Positions 7,279 to 14,457 of a stretch of DNA of 28,565 bases are shown here, one piece after another (positions within the stretch are counted from its first letter, which is position 1; each line of letters opens with the position of its first letter). The position numbers and the translations under genes are program-made. Below the pieces are notes generated by a model. The model was not told where the DNA came from. It did not search any database and saw only the letters and a program-made list of their open reading frames with translations. Source of the stretch: Microbacteriaceae bacterium (lineage in GTDB: Bacteria > Actinomycetota > Actinomycetes > Actinomycetales > Microbacteriaceae); contig CANGJO010000003.1 in the NCBI GenBank assembly GCA_947454285.1, positions 1 through 28,565 of the forward strand, written 5' to 3'.

Positions 7279-7929
7279 ATGACTTCAGGAACCTCGATCG
7301 CGGAATGGTTTGTTGCTTATGGCAATACAGCCTTCGAGATAATTGGGACCCTTGCTTTTGCATTTTCCGGCTTACTGGAAGCAGCCCGTAAAAAACTAGA
7401 CATTGTTGGCATGGCCATGGTGACTTTCTTGGCTGCCTTTGGTGGCGGAACCCTACGAGACATCTTGTTAGACAGACGCCCATTTTTCTGGGTGCAGAAC
7501 CAGTTTTGGATTTGGGTAGTTCTTGGGCTGTGTGCGTTTGCTCTGATTTTTATGCGCGCTCGACACTTAGAACCAACGCAGCGAGCAACCGCCTGGCCCG
7601 ATGCGCTGGGCTTGGGAATCTTTAGTGCCGGTGGAACTCACATTGCTTTGCAATCGGGAGCACCAGCTATCGTGGCAGTAATTATGGGTGTAATTACCGC
7701 TGTGTTTGGTGGAGTTCTTCGTGACGTTGTGGTCAATGAGATTCCGCGAGCATTTTTGGACCACCAGCCGTATTCGGTAGTTGCATTCGCTGGTGGCTGG
7801 ATCGTTGTTGCACTTGATGCAATGAACGTAAGCGCATTTATTGCGGTGGGTGTTGGGGCATTCGTAATAACCGCAGTTAGATTCGCTGCAATGATTTTTG
7901 GTTGGCGCCTGCCATCCTGGCGTGTCTAG
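7279..7929 (+). CDS. TRIC cation channel family protein (former UPF0126/YicG)
   Basis: The 216-residue membrane protein has seven hydrophobic segments arranged as two homologous halves. Each half carries the family's glycine-rich motif: FGGGTLRDILLDRRPFFWV in the first and VFGGVLRDVVVNEIPRAF in the second. This internal duplication around a GGxxRD motif defines the bacterial TRIC-like proteins, homologues of the trimeric intracellular potassium channels of animals. Bacterial members conduct cations, but physiological roles are mostly unknown. The gene is divergent from the LysE-type exporter and ends one base before the stop of the convergent HicB-like gene, leaving no terminator between them. 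Confidence 0.88.
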   Translation: MTSGTSIAEWFVAYGNTAFEIIGTLAFAFSGLLEAARKKLDIVGMAMVTFLAAFGGGTLRDILLDRRPFFWVQNQFWIWVVLGLCAFALIFMRARHLEPTQRATAWPDALGLGIFSAGGTHIALQSGAPAIVAVIMGVITAVFGGVLRDVVVNEIPRAFLDHQPYSVVAFAGGWIVVALDAMNVSAFIAVGVGAFVITAVRFAAMIFGWRLPSWRV

Positions 7930-8310
7930 TTATTCAGTGGCACAAGGTGCAAGCTGAGCCACGCGCTGCGGGGTAACTCCAAGCAAAATTGCAATGTCAC
8001 GCATGGTTAGGCCTTCGTCGCGCATGCGAGAAACCACATCACGAATTTCGTTAGAGGCCTCGTCCTGAAGTTTGGCCGCTTCGCGCATCTTGGTTTGGGC
8101 TGCCTCAATGTCGCAGATGATGCCAGGCATTACTGCCTCTACCTTCACCACGATGTCGCACTTTGATTCGCCGGTTTCTTTTTCGGCAAGAATCTTGATC
8201 TGCTCGGTTGCCTTATCCAGGCGCTTAGATGTGGTCTTGTAGTTTCCTAGCGAGGGGACAGCAATCAGCCAGCCATCGTCTTGGCGTTCGGCGCGAGCCT
8301 TAATTTCCAT
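7930..8310 (-). CDS. HicB-like N-terminal domain with C-terminal HTH; orphan antitoxin-like regulator
   Basis: The 126-residue protein begins MEIKARAERQDDGWLIAVPS, a short beta hairpin with the GWLIAVP core seen in HicB-like partial RNase H folds. The middle is a charged helix. The C-terminus LTMRDIAILLGVTPQRVAQLA is a clear helix-turn-helix. The ATG at 8310 is chosen because GAGAGGA lies about eight bases upstream; an ATG six bases further out abuts that site. No hicA-like toxin gene is adjacent, so this may be a stand-alone DNA-binding regulator. It diverges from the DoxX-like gene across a perfect palindrome at 8360-8376, a plausible binding site for this protein or another regulator. Confidence 0.72.
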   Translation of the reverse strand: MEIKARAERQDDGWLIAVPSLGNYKTTSKRLDKATEQIKILAEKETGESKCDIVVKVEAVMPGIICDIEAAQTKMREAAKLQDEASNEIRDVVSRMRDEGLTMRDIAILLGVTPQRVAQLAPCATE

Positions 8311-8359
8311 GACCATATCCTCTCAGTCGACACGTCTAGCAAAAATTGTAAAGGGCTAC

Positions 8360-8376
8360 TTGACAAAACTTGTCAA
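8360..8376. promoter_or_regulatory. Perfect palindrome at divergent promoters (candidate operator)
   Basis: TTGACAA-AAC-TTGTCAA is an exact 7-3-7 inverted repeat. Its arms double as -35-like hexamers (TTGACA) on both strands, one facing the DoxX-like gene and the other facing the HicB-like regulator. TTTACT (8384-8389) lies 18 bases downstream of the left arm on the + strand as a possible -10. A dimeric regulator bound here could block both promoters. Confidence 0.5.
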
Positions 8377-8440
8377 CCCGTGCTTTACTAAACAACTGTA
8401 AGTCCGAAAACTCGGAAATTCAAGACATTAAGGGATATCA

Positions 8441-8854
8441 ATGAACATCGTTCTAGCAATCGCCGCGCTTGCGGTTTCAATTTACGCAGCGCGTGGTTTT
8501 TACAAGGCCGGATCATTCAAGTCAAAGGCAGACAAAGAAACTCTTCTTGGTGCTGGCATGGGTTGGGTAGCAAAGGTTCCATTTGGTCTAGTAAAGCTAA
8601 TCGCTTGGCTTGAGATCCTTGGCGCTATCGGTGTTGTTGTTGCTCCTATCGGCGCATACGTTACTGGCTTCGCATGGTCACAGGCAGTTGGCATCGCAGC
8701 CGGTGCTGGTCTTGCACTAACCATGGTTGTTGCATTCATCATGCACGCAGCTCGTGGCGAGGCAAAGTACACCTGGAAGATGAACCTGGGTCTATTCGCA
8801 GGTGCTGCAGTAGCTACCGTTCTTCAGGCACTTGTAACTTTGCCACTGTTCTAA
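8441..8854 (+). CDS. DoxX-like small membrane protein
   Basis: The 137-residue protein has four hydrophobic helices. The layout LAIAALAVSIYAARGFYKAG, then VKLIAWLEILGAIGVVVAP, then VAFIMHAARGE is typical of the DoxX/DoxX-like family, in which helix 2 carries a conserved E/G pair and helix 3 ends in a His followed by a small charged loop. Functions vary and are mostly unknown; some members act with redox or thiol stress systems. AAGGGA lies six bases before the ATG. A long promoter region shared with the divergent HicB-like gene, including the palindrome at 8360-8376, suggests it is a regulated single-gene unit. It converges on the ECF operon with a 17-base gap. Confidence 0.75.
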   Translation: MNIVLAIAALAVSIYAARGFYKAGSFKSKADKETLLGAGMGWVAKVPFGLVKLIAWLEILGAIGVVVAPIGAYVTGFAWSQAVGIAAGAGLALTMVVAFIMHAARGEAKYTWKMNLGLFAGAAVATVLQALVTLPLF

Positions 8855-8871
8855 AAAAACTTTGGTCTAAA

Positions 8872-9639
8872 TCAAAACTTTTTGACGCCAGCCCTGTTGG
8901 CTGCTCTTCGCAGAGTGGTTAGCAGGGCTGGTGCCGTTACGGTTATCAAAATACTCGTCGTGATTGCGCGACCGGTATCCCAGAGCAAACCACCGGTAAG
9001 AATTTCGTAATTCAGAAACCTTCCAAGGTTTGCAATCACACCGGCACCGGCAAGGTAAGAAACATCGGACCCAACGCCAGCCAAGAACGGCCAGTTCCAC
9101 AGAGTCATAAGCGCGCCGTAAACATAGGCTCCAATCACGCCATACAAAATCATTACGCCAATTTGCAGCCACATTCTTTTTGACTTGGGCAATAGCCCCG
9201 CACCAACACCGATAATTCCGGCAGCCATCATCTGGAATGGCAACCATGGCCCAACGCCACCGGTGATCAACGCCGATACCAACAGTGAACAGGCGCCCAT
9301 CAAAAAGCCAAAACCGGAACCAAACACGTAGGCGCTGACAATGATTAGAAAGAATGCCGTCTCGACGCCAGCCGCACCGGCACCCAGCATTCTGATGAAG
9401 GCGTTCACCGCGGTAAGCACACCCAGCATGGCAAGTTGTCGTGAATCAATTCGTCCGCTGGTGAATTCCGTAATCGTGAGAATCAAAATGGCAGGCATCA
9501 AAATAATGAACGCAAGCTGAGCAAACTGAATCTCGGAGTGAGTTTGCGCAGAAATAAATAGCGGCCAGCTAAACAGTAATAACGCGGCAAGCGTGATCAG
9601 GGTTACAAAGCTGAATCTTTGAATCAGGTTAAATTGCAT
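8872..9639 (-). CDS. ECF transporter S component, probable cobalamin/corrinoid binder
   Basis: The 255-residue protein is almost entirely hydrophobic with several membrane helices. GVLTAVNAFIRMLGAGAAGVETAFFLIIVSA and GACSLLVSALITGGVGPWLPFQM are typical of ECF S components: a small-residue-rich helix 1 for docking on EcfT, and a gate region. It is longer than the roughly 180-200 residues of many S components. It is the last gene of the riboswitch-led operon and overlaps the ATPase gene by 11 nt, with GGAG five bases before its ATG. Substrate is inferred from the cobalamin riboswitch, not from its own residues. It may correspond to the CbrT group proposed for B12 ECF systems. Confidence 0.8.
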   Translation of the reverse strand: MQFNLIQRFSFVTLITLAALLLFSWPLFISAQTHSEIQFAQLAFIILMPAILILTITEFTSGRIDSRQLAMLGVLTAVNAFIRMLGAGAAGVETAFFLIIVSAYVFGSGFGFLMGACSLLVSALITGGVGPWLPFQMMAAGIIGVGAGLLPKSKRMWLQIGVMILYGVIGAYVYGALMTLWNWPFLAGVGSDVSYLAGAGVIANLGRFLNYEILTGGLLWDTGRAITTSILITVTAPALLTTLRRAANRAGVKKF

Positions 9640-10993
9640 TTTGCTCCAACCTGATCACTTGATCGCAAATCAAAGAAACGAACTCTTCATCGTGACTTGC
9701 TAGAAGTATTGCCTTGCCGGTCGCCGCCAGTCTCTTTAGCTGTTTGGCCAGATTGTCTTTGGCAACGTAATCCAAGCCTTGCGTAGGTTCGTCTAGCAAA
9801 AGCAGCGGCGCGTCTTTAACCAATTGGATCGCGAGCACCAAGGCCAGTTTTTGGCCAGCCGACAAGTCTCTTGGGTGCAGAGTTGGATCAATTCTTCCGA
9901 TCAGGCTTTCAAGAATTTTTGCCGTACTTCCGGTGGCTGCGCCACTGGCTTGATCGGACTCGAAAAGTTCAGCAGAGACGGTGTTGATAAACAGTAAGTC
10001 GGTTGCGCGTTGTGGAACCTTGGCAACCAAAGCCAATCGATCCTTAGCTTTCAGGCTGGCTGGATCCTTTTTGTTTACCAGCACTGTGCCGGCGGACCTA
10101 GCCCCGGAACCCTGAATGGCCCACAGGCACGAAGATTTTCCAGATCCATTAGGTCCCGTAAGAGCGGTAATCGAGCCACTTTTTAGTTCTAGGTTCAAAT
10201 TTCGAAACACTGCTTTGCCATCAAATTCAACGGCAAGATTTTCGATCGTGGCTATTGGCTGTGCCGCCTTAGTGACTCTTTCAGTTTGTGGAGTGAAGGT
10301 CTTCTTTGGTGCTTGGGCTTTGCCTTTAATTACAGAGCCATCGGCATGCACCGTGACCATCGAATCAACTAGCGGGAGCACTCGCTCAATTCTGTGCTCG
10401 GCAATCAAAACGGTGATGCCGTGAAGTGTTGAAAGTTCCTTGAGCAAGGCGAGCACCTGGGAAGCGATGGTTGAGTCAAGCGACGAAGTTGGTTCATCCA
10501 AGAGCAAGACCCGCTGACCGGCAACTAGGGCAGAAGCAATTGCTAGTCGTTGTTTTTCTCCACCAGAGAGGGCCTCAATGTCTCTGCCAAGCAGATGTGT
10601 AAGTCCTACTCGGGCAGCAATGTTCTCAATCCGCTGCTGCATCTCATTCGGCGCAACTCCTAGTTGCTCCATACCAAAGGCCAATTCTTCAATTACGTTT
10701 TGAGCTACGAATGATTCATCGGGGGATTGCGGCACATAACCAACCAACTCGGCTAGCTGCTGAGGTTTTTTATTAGTCACATCCATTTGATCAATCAGCA
10801 CCTGGCCCTGAAACGTTCCTGGCGAAAAGCTTGGAATCAGTCGGTTGATTGCCTTCAAGAGGGTTGTTTTGCCACTTCCGGTAGCACCGGTAATCAAACT
10901 AAATTCCCCTGGCGCAAAATCAAGATTCACTCGCTTCAACACGGCAGCGTCGTCATGTGAATAACTGAATGAAACTCCCCGCAGCTGAATCAT
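9629..10993 (-). CDS. Fused ECF transporter ATPase (EcfA-EcfA' in one chain)
   Basis: The 454-residue protein contains two ABC ATPase domains. Domain 1 has Walker A GATGSGKT (36-43), signature LSGGEKQR (142-149) and Walker B VLLLDEPT (162-169). Domain 2 has Walker A GPNGSGKS (280-287), signature LSAGQK (377-382) and Walker B LLLLDEPT (397-404). Most ECF systems use two separate ATPases; actinobacterial ones often fuse them, as here. It powers the membrane unit with EcfT and the S component. I place the start at the ATG at 10993, which overlaps the ecfT stop as ATGA and has GGGTGG upstream; a GTG at 11002 would add three residues. Confidence 0.93.
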   Translation of the reverse strand: MIQLRGVSFSYSHDDAAVLKRVNLDFAPGEFSLITGATGSGKTTLLKAINRLIPSFSPGTFQGQVLIDQMDVTNKKPQQLAELVGYVPQSPDESFVAQNVIEELAFGMEQLGVAPNEMQQRIENIAARVGLTHLLGRDIEALSGGEKQRLAIASALVAGQRVLLLDEPTSSLDSTIASQVLALLKELSTLHGITVLIAEHRIERVLPLVDSMVTVHADGSVIKGKAQAPKKTFTPQTERVTKAAQPIATIENLAVEFDGKAVFRNLNLELKSGSITALTGPNGSGKSSCLWAIQGSGARSAGTVLVNKKDPASLKAKDRLALVAKVPQRATDLLFINTVSAELFESDQASGAATGSTAKILESLIGRIDPTLHPRDLSAGQKLALVLAIQLVKDAPLLLLDEPTQGLDYVAKDNLAKQLKRLAATGKAILLASHDEEFVSLICDQVIRLEQNAI

Positions 10994-11943
10994 GCAATCC
11001 ACCCGCGACTAACTGAATAAAAAATAGCGACGCCGCAAATCAGAAATACGGCATCAAGGGCACCAAGTTTTTTGCGGCTCAAAGTAGTTCGTATCTTCTG
11101 GCCAGCAGAAATCCGGAGTGCAACGACTGAACTAACCAGACTCAGAATCAACGCCGCAATCGATGCGCCATTGAAAAGCCCCAGAGTGAGAATCAAATAG
11201 GCGGCGATGATCGTGAACGAAACGGTGGCCAATGAAAAAGCTCTAAGCCATCGGCTTGTGGCGATTGAGTTTTGACCGGTGCGACCAAAACCTCTAGTGG
11301 CCATACTTGCTGCCAGGTGCATTGAGTTTTCAATCGCATCTTCAAGCACCGGAATAATCAAACTGCGCATCATGCCCAGTCCATCGCTTCGCCCGCGAAG
11401 TGCGGCTGCCCGTTTTACTCGTTGAATACTGGTGCTTAATTGGGGCACCAGGTTAATTGCAATTGTTACCGCGGTGGCTATCTCGTAGACAGCAGCAGGG
11501 GTGTACTTGAGCAGTTGACTAGGTTTGGCCAATACGCTTGCCACTCCAATTGCCAGGATGATTACTGCAAGCCTCAACCCATCAACCACAGCGCCATTGA
11601 TTGCCGAGTAAGTAAGTGGCCCAAGCAGGTGCACCGGCTGGCCAAAACCTAAATCAATTTCAAGCAATGGAAGTTGAAGTGCGATGTCTTGATTATCTGA
11701 AGTGAAATTGAATAGAACTCTGAAAACCAATCTGGTTACGAAAACCAAAGCCGCCAATGTGGCGTAAAGCTTGATTGATTTTGCCCAGTATCTTTCGAGA
11801 AGCACCACGCTCGCTAGCGAGGCACCTCCAATGATTAATAGCGGTGCAAACGAGTGGCTGATCACGGCGATTGCTACAGCAATTAAAGCAAGAGTCCACC
11901 AGGTGACCGGGTGCAGTGAGTTGCTAAAGAGCTTTGGATTCAT
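10990..11943 (-). CDS. ecfT: ECF transporter transmembrane component EcfT
   Basis: The 317-residue membrane protein has several N-terminal helices and a long amphipathic C-terminal half. It carries the two EcfT coupling motifs AALRGR (180-185) and ATRGFG (215-220), the Ala-Arg-Gly type sequences that contact the grooves of the two ATPase domains. SIQRVKRAAALRGRSDGLG fits the first coupling helix. It joins the fused ATPase to the S component. The ATG at 11943 overlaps the stop of the upstream DUF4430-like gene (ATGA); a TTG six bases earlier is less likely. Fits the proposed CbrU role in B12 systems. Confidence 0.9.
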   Translation of the reverse strand: MNPKLFSNSLHPVTWWTLALIAVAIAVISHSFAPLLIIGGASLASVVLLERYWAKSIKLYATLAALVFVTRLVFRVLFNFTSDNQDIALQLPLLEIDLGFGQPVHLLGPLTYSAINGAVVDGLRLAVIILAIGVASVLAKPSQLLKYTPAAVYEIATAVTIAINLVPQLSTSIQRVKRAAALRGRSDGLGMMRSLIIPVLEDAIENSMHLAASMATRGFGRTGQNSIATSRWLRAFSLATVSFTIIAAYLILTLGLFNGASIAALILSLVSSVVALRISAGQKIRTTLSRKKLGALDAVFLICGVAIFYSVSRGWIA

Positions 11944-12473
11944 CGGCAAGTAAATGGAATTGGCTTAATTTTTGGCGATTCAAACTCTTCGTCACCGGCA
12001 AGCTGATTCGCAAACAGCCAGCCCTCGACTTCACCGCAAAGCGGCTTTCGGGTAGCGGCACCAACTGGGCTACGAAGCCAACCATTGCTGCCGGGTTTTG
12101 AATAAAAGTAAACCCAGCTGCCGCCAGTCAATCCGGGCGTGCCCGCGCAGTCTTCAGTTTTCTGGCTTGGCCAATCGTTGATTCGGCAGACGAAGGCATT
12201 TGGATATTCCGCAGTTCCGGTTACCTGTAATCCAGCATTCTGTAAAACTTGCCAACCCGATGCACCTTGCGCATCAACGCATTTCTGAATTGGTGCAAGT
12301 TTGGATTCGGTACCAAAATCAACAAGCAGCGTTGTTCCTTGCTTGGTGCAGGCGCCATTCGTTGAATTACTTTTTTCCGTTGGTCCGTTTTGCAAGTTGG
12401 GAACTACAAGGCCACCGACTGCCACGATTGCAATCAGCGAAATGAGTACTGCACGAAACGGAACCTTGATCAT
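11940..12473 (-). CDS. Membrane-anchored DUF4430-like (transcobalamin C-terminal-like) protein
   Basis: The 177-residue protein has a basic N-terminus and one hydrophobic helix (about residues 8-25), then a low-complexity linker and a compact extracellular domain. There is no lipobox cysteine, so it is probably either cleaved or held by the helix. The domain reads TTLLVDFG, a WQVLQNAGLQV helix, NAFVCRIND and GGSWVYFYSKPGSNGWLRSP, then GWLF. This order (strand, 'VL.NAG' helix, 'F-V-I' strand, W-Y strand pair) matches the DUF4430 fold, the beta domain of transcobalamin. Six cysteines (42, 65, 96, 109, 146, 176) suggest three disulfides. Its start sits one base inside the stop of the toroid gene. 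A role in binding B12 is inferred from context. Confidence 0.7.
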   Translation of the reverse strand: MIKVPFRAVLISLIAIVAVGGLVVPNLQNGPTEKSNSTNGACTKQGTTLLVDFGTESKLAPIQKCVDAQGASGWQVLQNAGLQVTGTAEYPNAFVCRINDWPSQKTEDCAGTPGLTGGSWVYFYSKPGSNGWLRSPVGAATRKPLCGEVEGWLFANQLAGDEEFESPKIKPIPFTCR

Positions 12474-13459
12474 TAAGGAAGCAGGTCTAGGTAGCTCTTG
12501 CCAAGTAGCGGAACGATTGCCTGAGCGGTAGCAAACTTGTCACCAACACCGTTTGACCACGAGGTTAGGAATCCACCTTTAGGTGCCAGCTGTAGTTTCA
12601 GCCAATCTGAATACAGCGCAATCTTTTTGCCGGCAGCCTTTAGCCCCATGGCTGCATAGGCCGTTGAATTCACCGATGCCTCGCCGTATGCGTTCCAGTG
12701 ATTCTTATCAACACTGGTTGCAACTAAATAGGCGATTGCCTTCTTTTCTGCAATGGCACGCTTCTTGTCTTGCGCATCGGTACCAAAATCCTGGCGCAGG
12801 TTGATGGCCTGCAGTGCTAGGCCAGTGGAGTCTGGGGTAGAGGCAAGTGCATCTACTTCACCAAAACCACCATCGGTGTTTTGCAAAGTAAGCATCTTCT
12901 GCACAACTTTGTTCGCAAGCGAGTGTTCCTCGTAGGCATTCAGACCAAGGGCAACCCATGCGTAATCGATTGCGCCAGAGGCAACGTTGGAAATTTCGCC
13001 GGTCTGGCTGTTGATGCGAGCGGCTAGTTTTTTGAAAACATCAAATCGAATTGAATTATTTGGCACATCCAAAGCCTCACTGACAAACAGGAACTTGCCG
13101 GCTCGGCCAACATTTAGCGAAAGCGTTTCATCTTTATTGAATAGGTACCCGTTTGAAGCATTACCCAGCGGCTGCGAGCGAGTACCCAGCATGTAATTAA
13201 TTGCAGGCAGTTGCTTCACCAGTGACTTACCGCCAGCCTTTAGCTGCAGCATGGCATCAAGAGTGAATCCGTATTCCATGGTGCCGGCAGTGAAACCTTC
13301 AAGAGCCTTGCCGTTCAAGAAGGATTTTGAAAGAAAAGATACTGTGCTCGAGTAATTGTCTGCGGCACTGGCCATGTTCGAAGTGCTGATCGCAATCGTT
13401 AGTGCAGTAAGAGCTGCCAATTTTCGCAAAGCGGCAGGGAATGAATTTGGTCCAAACAT
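12473..13459 (-). CDS. Secreted alpha/alpha-toroid protein (intrinsic-factor/prenyltransferase-repeat-like)
   Basis: The 328-residue protein starts with a signal peptide (basic RK at 12-13, hydrophobic core, ASAAD near 30-34). The rest shows recurring helical repeats: EYGFTLDAMLQL (62-73), AIDYAWVALGL (163-173), PDSTGLALQAI (209-219), SVNSTAYAAMGL (262-273) and KFATAQAIVPLL (308-319), plus LQNTDGGFGE (192-201). This Gly/Thr-Ala repeat pattern belongs to the alpha6/alpha6 toroids of squalene-cyclase/prenyltransferase repeats and of the B12-binding N-domain of transcobalamin and intrinsic factor. It lacks obvious catalytic acid motifs (no DxDD). The ATG at 13459 is chosen because the longer in-frame extension lies in the riboswitch and because AAAGG lies 7 nt upstream. 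First gene of the ECF operon. Confidence 0.78.
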   Translation of the reverse strand: MFGPNSFPAALRKLAALTALTIAISTSNMASAADNYSSTVSFLSKSFLNGKALEGFTAGTMEYGFTLDAMLQLKAGGKSLVKQLPAINYMLGTRSQPLGNASNGYLFNKDETLSLNVGRAGKFLFVSEALDVPNNSIRFDVFKKLAARINSQTGEISNVASGAIDYAWVALGLNAYEEHSLANKVVQKMLTLQNTDGGFGEVDALASTPDSTGLALQAINLRQDFGTDAQDKKRAIAEKKAIAYLVATSVDKNHWNAYGEASVNSTAYAAMGLKAAGKKIALYSDWLKLQLAPKGGFLTSWSNGVGDKFATAQAIVPLLGKSYLDLLP

Positions 13460-13464
13460 ATGGA

Positions 13465-13497
13465 GCCTTTCGCACAGTGCGATCAACATGCGAAGGC
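13465..13497 (-). promoter_or_regulatory. Ribosome-binding-site sequestering hairpin (riboswitch expression platform)
   Basis: Read on the - strand, GCCTTCGCA pairs with TGCGAAAGGC with one bulged A. The 3' arm contains GAAAGG, the ribosome binding site of the toroid gene. The inner CGCACTGTGCG can form a competing smaller hairpin. This layout suggests ligand-dependent closing of the ribosome binding site, that is, translational control. Confidence 0.5.
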
Positions 13498-13521
13498 GAA
13501 ATGGCGCGCGTGCACCAATTC

Positions 13522-13558
13522 GACTCCGACCGTAGACCTCGACGGTAAAAATGGAGTC
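13522..13558 (-). repeat. Strong hairpin downstream of the B12 aptamer
   Basis: GACTCC and GGAGTC pair over an inner ACCGT/ACGGT stem. It lies directly after the aptamer and before the RBS hairpin. It may be part of the expression platform or present the loop that contacts the aptamer. No U-run follows, so it is not a standard terminator. Confidence 0.5.
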
Positions 13559-13692
13559 AGTTGCGGCTCTGCAGGCAATCCGACTTTCGATTGAATCGAT
13601 CACGGTTGCGGGTCAGCGTTGGATTTTCACCAACTTCCCCTGCAGAATGCAAAAGCTGTTGAAATTTCTTTCAACAAGGCAAAGATACCAGC
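13550..13692 (-). ncRNA. Cobalamin riboswitch (aptamer)
   Basis: Read on the - strand, the core is GGGGAAGTTGGTGAAAATCC followed by AACGCTGACCCGCAACCGTG (13601-13640), a near-exact match to the conserved cobalamin aptamer sequence. A B12-box-like AGTCGGATTGCCTGCA follows (13570-13585). An 8-bp long-range stem TCTGCAGG (13639-13646) with CCTGCAGA (13568-13575) encloses the core, GTTGG/CCAAC forms the hairpin carrying GTGAAA, and TCGATT/AATCGA forms the next one. It adopts the B12-binding fold and would repress the downstream ECF/transcobalamin-like genes when cobalamin is plentiful. Outer limits are approximate. Confidence 0.95.
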
Positions 13693-13710
13693 CGATCAGA
13701 AATTACGGGG

Positions 13711-14457
13711 CTAGGGAAGTGGAAGTGACTTGCCAATCAACGCGTATCCCACAAAGGAAACCGCATCAAGAATGAAGTGAGCAAATACCAGCGGCATCAC
13801 ACGACCCCACCTGCGGTATGCCCAACCAAATGCAAGTCCCATCACAAAGTTGCCAACGAAACCGGCGAAACCTTGATAGAGGTGATAGCTGGCACGAAGC
13901 CCCGCACTAATCAGCATTTGATTTTTTACCGATACGCCCATGCGTTCGAGTCGGTCAAATAGATAGCCCACCACTAAAACTTCTTCAAGCAATGCCGCTC
14001 GAACCGCTGCCAATAGCAACACCGGCACCGCCCACCAATAATTTGGCAACTCTGCCGGCACTACCTTTGAAGACCATCCCAACATTCGCGCAACGATGTA
14101 TAGCCCAATTCCAGGAATTCCAATCGCGGCCGCCAAAAGGAATCCGCGGCTTAGCCAGTTGATGGGCGACTCAGGAGTGAGGCCAATCGCACTAAATGGT
14201 TTACCGGTTGATTGCCACAAGAAATACAGGGCCAGGGCCACGGGCGCCAAACCAAAGAACACCGATAGCAACTGATAAGTAAGGTCAAGCCACTCGCGTT
14301 CAGCAAGTGCACCATTAATAAGAGTGGTCTGTGCGGCTAGGCCAGATTTTGCCGTGAGCTTGGCAATTATCGAGACCACTGAGTAAACCGCAGATGCACC
14401 AAGGCTCAGTGCGAATACGATCAGTAATTCAAATTTGAAGTTTTTACGGTCGGTCAT
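13711..14457 (-). CDS. CPBP (CAAX-like) family membrane protein
   Basis: The 248-residue protein has about seven or eight hydrophobic helices. The CPBP/Abi motifs are visible: the Glu pair LLEEVLVVGYLF (E158-E159), a His in LRASYHLYQG (H192), and AHFILD (H227, D231). The Arg normally four residues after the second Glu (EExxxR) is replaced by Val-Gly (EEVLVVG), so activity may be altered, though other actinobacterial members show this variant. Such proteins cleave membrane substrates or act as non-proteolytic chaperones; the role here is unknown. The start overlaps the end of the DCC gene by 14 nt. It stops only about 20 bases before the riboswitch, so readthrough into the ECF operon is possible. 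Confidence 0.82.
   Translation of the reverse strand: MTDRKNFKFELLIVFALSLGASAVYSVVSIIAKLTAKSGLAAQTTLINGALAEREWLDLTYQLLSVFFGLAPVALALYFLWQSTGKPFSAIGLTPESPINWLSRGFLLAAAIGIPGIGLYIVARMLGWSSKVVPAELPNYWWAVPVLLLAAVRAALLEEVLVVGYLFDRLERMGVSVKNQMLISAGLRASYHLYQGFAGFVGNFVMGLAFGWAYRRWGRVMPLVFAHFILDAVSFVGYALIGKSLPLP

Noticed and set aside
8855..8871. A possible terminator between the DoxX-like gene and the ECF S-component gene.
   Set aside because: The A/T-rich bases form only direct repeats (AAAACTTT), not a convincing stem-loop.
12473..13459. Identification of the toroid protein as a squalene or terpene cyclase.
   Set aside because: It has a signal peptide and lacks the catalytic DxDD motif; its riboswitch-ECF context points to ligand binding.
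13460..13603. A 48-codon N-terminal extension of the toroid protein.
   Set aside because: It lies within the riboswitch and its hairpins; the ATG at 13459 has a ribosome binding site and begins a signal peptide.
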